From contig NC_053391.1 in assembly GCF_905171765.1 (NCBI RefSeq), forward strand, positions 151,099,917 to 151,163,916: a stretch of 64,000 bases of DNA, given 5' to 3'. Below the pieces are notes generated by a model. The model did no database searches, was not told where the DNA came from, and worked only from the letters and a program-made list of their open reading frames with translations. This DNA is from Bufo bufo (lineage: Eukaryota; Chordata; Amphibia; Anura; Bufonidae). The first letter of the stretch is position 1. Every line of letters begins with the position of its first letter. Below, piece after piece: positions 63,640-64,000 of this stretch. Position numbers and translations under genes: made by a program.

Positions 63640-63830
63640 TCCCTGAACGTTTGTTGGCTGCTACGCAGTCAATAAACGTGCAGGTAAGTACTGCCCTTCA
63701 GTGTAATGCGGTAGCCATGTTGGTTGCTGGCATTACAGTGATTGGCTGGCCTAAACGCGTCATCGGGTGCTAAATAACACCGATGAAACGTGTTTGGCTC
63801 AGTGTTACTCAGGGAGAGCTGTGTTGAAGA
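63640..63830 (+). mobile_element. Possible PLE terminal-repeat fragment
   Basis: ATCGGGTG-CTAAATAA-CACCGAT forms a hairpin (63,762-63,784) followed directly by GAAACGTGTTT, which matches the 3' half of the hammerhead motifs in this window (stem II, GAAA, short stem III). The 5' core CUGANGA is not present. The likeness to PLE ends is suggestive only. Confidence 0.3.
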
Positions 63831-63884
63831 AGGGAAAGATAGTGTAGGGAGTAATTTTTTTTTTTTAAGTTGAAAGAGTTGTCA

Positions 63885-64000
63885 GTGTCCAAAAAGTCAT
63901 TTTAACGACTATTGTTCTGTGTGGCAGCAGCAATATATATTTTTAGCGCAACTTTACAGACCTAAAAGTCCTTTTAACGACTATTGTCTGTGGCAGCATT
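63885..64000 (+). repeat. Start of another tandem repeat at the right edge
   Basis: AAAAGTCATTTTAACGACTATTG (63,891) and AAAAGTCCTTTTAACGACTATTG (63,964), each followed by TGTG.GGCAGCA, are about 73 bp apart. The second copy runs off the window. Two copies only, so the array length is unknown. Confidence 0.6.

Noticed and set aside
1..64000. tRNA genes, snRNA genes or tRNA-derived SINEs
   Set aside because: I looked for box A/B and snRNA landmarks by eye and saw none I could support; a tRNAscan or SINE search would be decisive.

Overview
This window looks like vertebrate, most likely frog or toad, intergenic DNA built almost entirely from transposable elements. I found no host protein-coding gene, tRNA gene or functional RNA gene. 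The mix of families supports an amphibian source: Penelope-like elements (PLEs) with GIY-YIG endonucleases, L1/Tx1-like and CR1-like LINEs, chromodomain Ty3/gypsy elements, several Tc1 families, and hAT-like elements whose ends carry TTCGGG- or TTCGCG-type palindromes. The species cannot be fixed from sequence alone.

Layout. 1-3,090: a 135-bp tandem array ending in a hAT-like terminus, then a dead BED/hAT transposase. 3,100-4,730: two decayed 18S rRNA-derived fragments, the second split by a foldback element with a 14-bp target duplication. 4,733-11,195: a region bounded by matching inverted termini, holding a PLE terminal repeat with a hammerhead-ribozyme motif and a large minisatellite. About 12,116-39,470: one array of about 100-bp satellite monomers cut by three insertions. 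The first is a PLE with inverted terminal repeats (13,221-22,881), holding a Tc1 element that itself holds a gypsy element. The second is a TA-flanked foldback element (24,600-25,898). The third is an L1 fragment (26,603-38,520), holding a second, near full-length L1 that itself holds two hAT-like elements. Target-site duplications support most of these boundaries, so the order of insertion can be read directly.

39,471-52,836: a TTCGGG terminus, a coiled-coil coding remnant, a 0.9-kb palindrome and a truncated minus-strand gypsy element with its own insertions (a TTAA-flanked MITE and a PLE). A Tc1 fragment follows, holding an LTR element and a CR1 LINE, then a PLE tail. 52,837-58,393: the youngest large element, a chromodomain gypsy with near-identical 652-bp LTRs. 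59,160-62,805: three different Tc1-like elements side by side in a TA microsatellite, one with a long uninterrupted transposase frame. 62,806-64,000: AT-rich DNA with small repeat fragments.

Nothing here makes a convincing new multi-gene system. The observations most worth a second look are the 18S-derived fragments and their insertion, the hammerhead motifs in intact and decayed states, the nested insertion record, and the satellite and minisatellite arrays carried inside DNA transposons.
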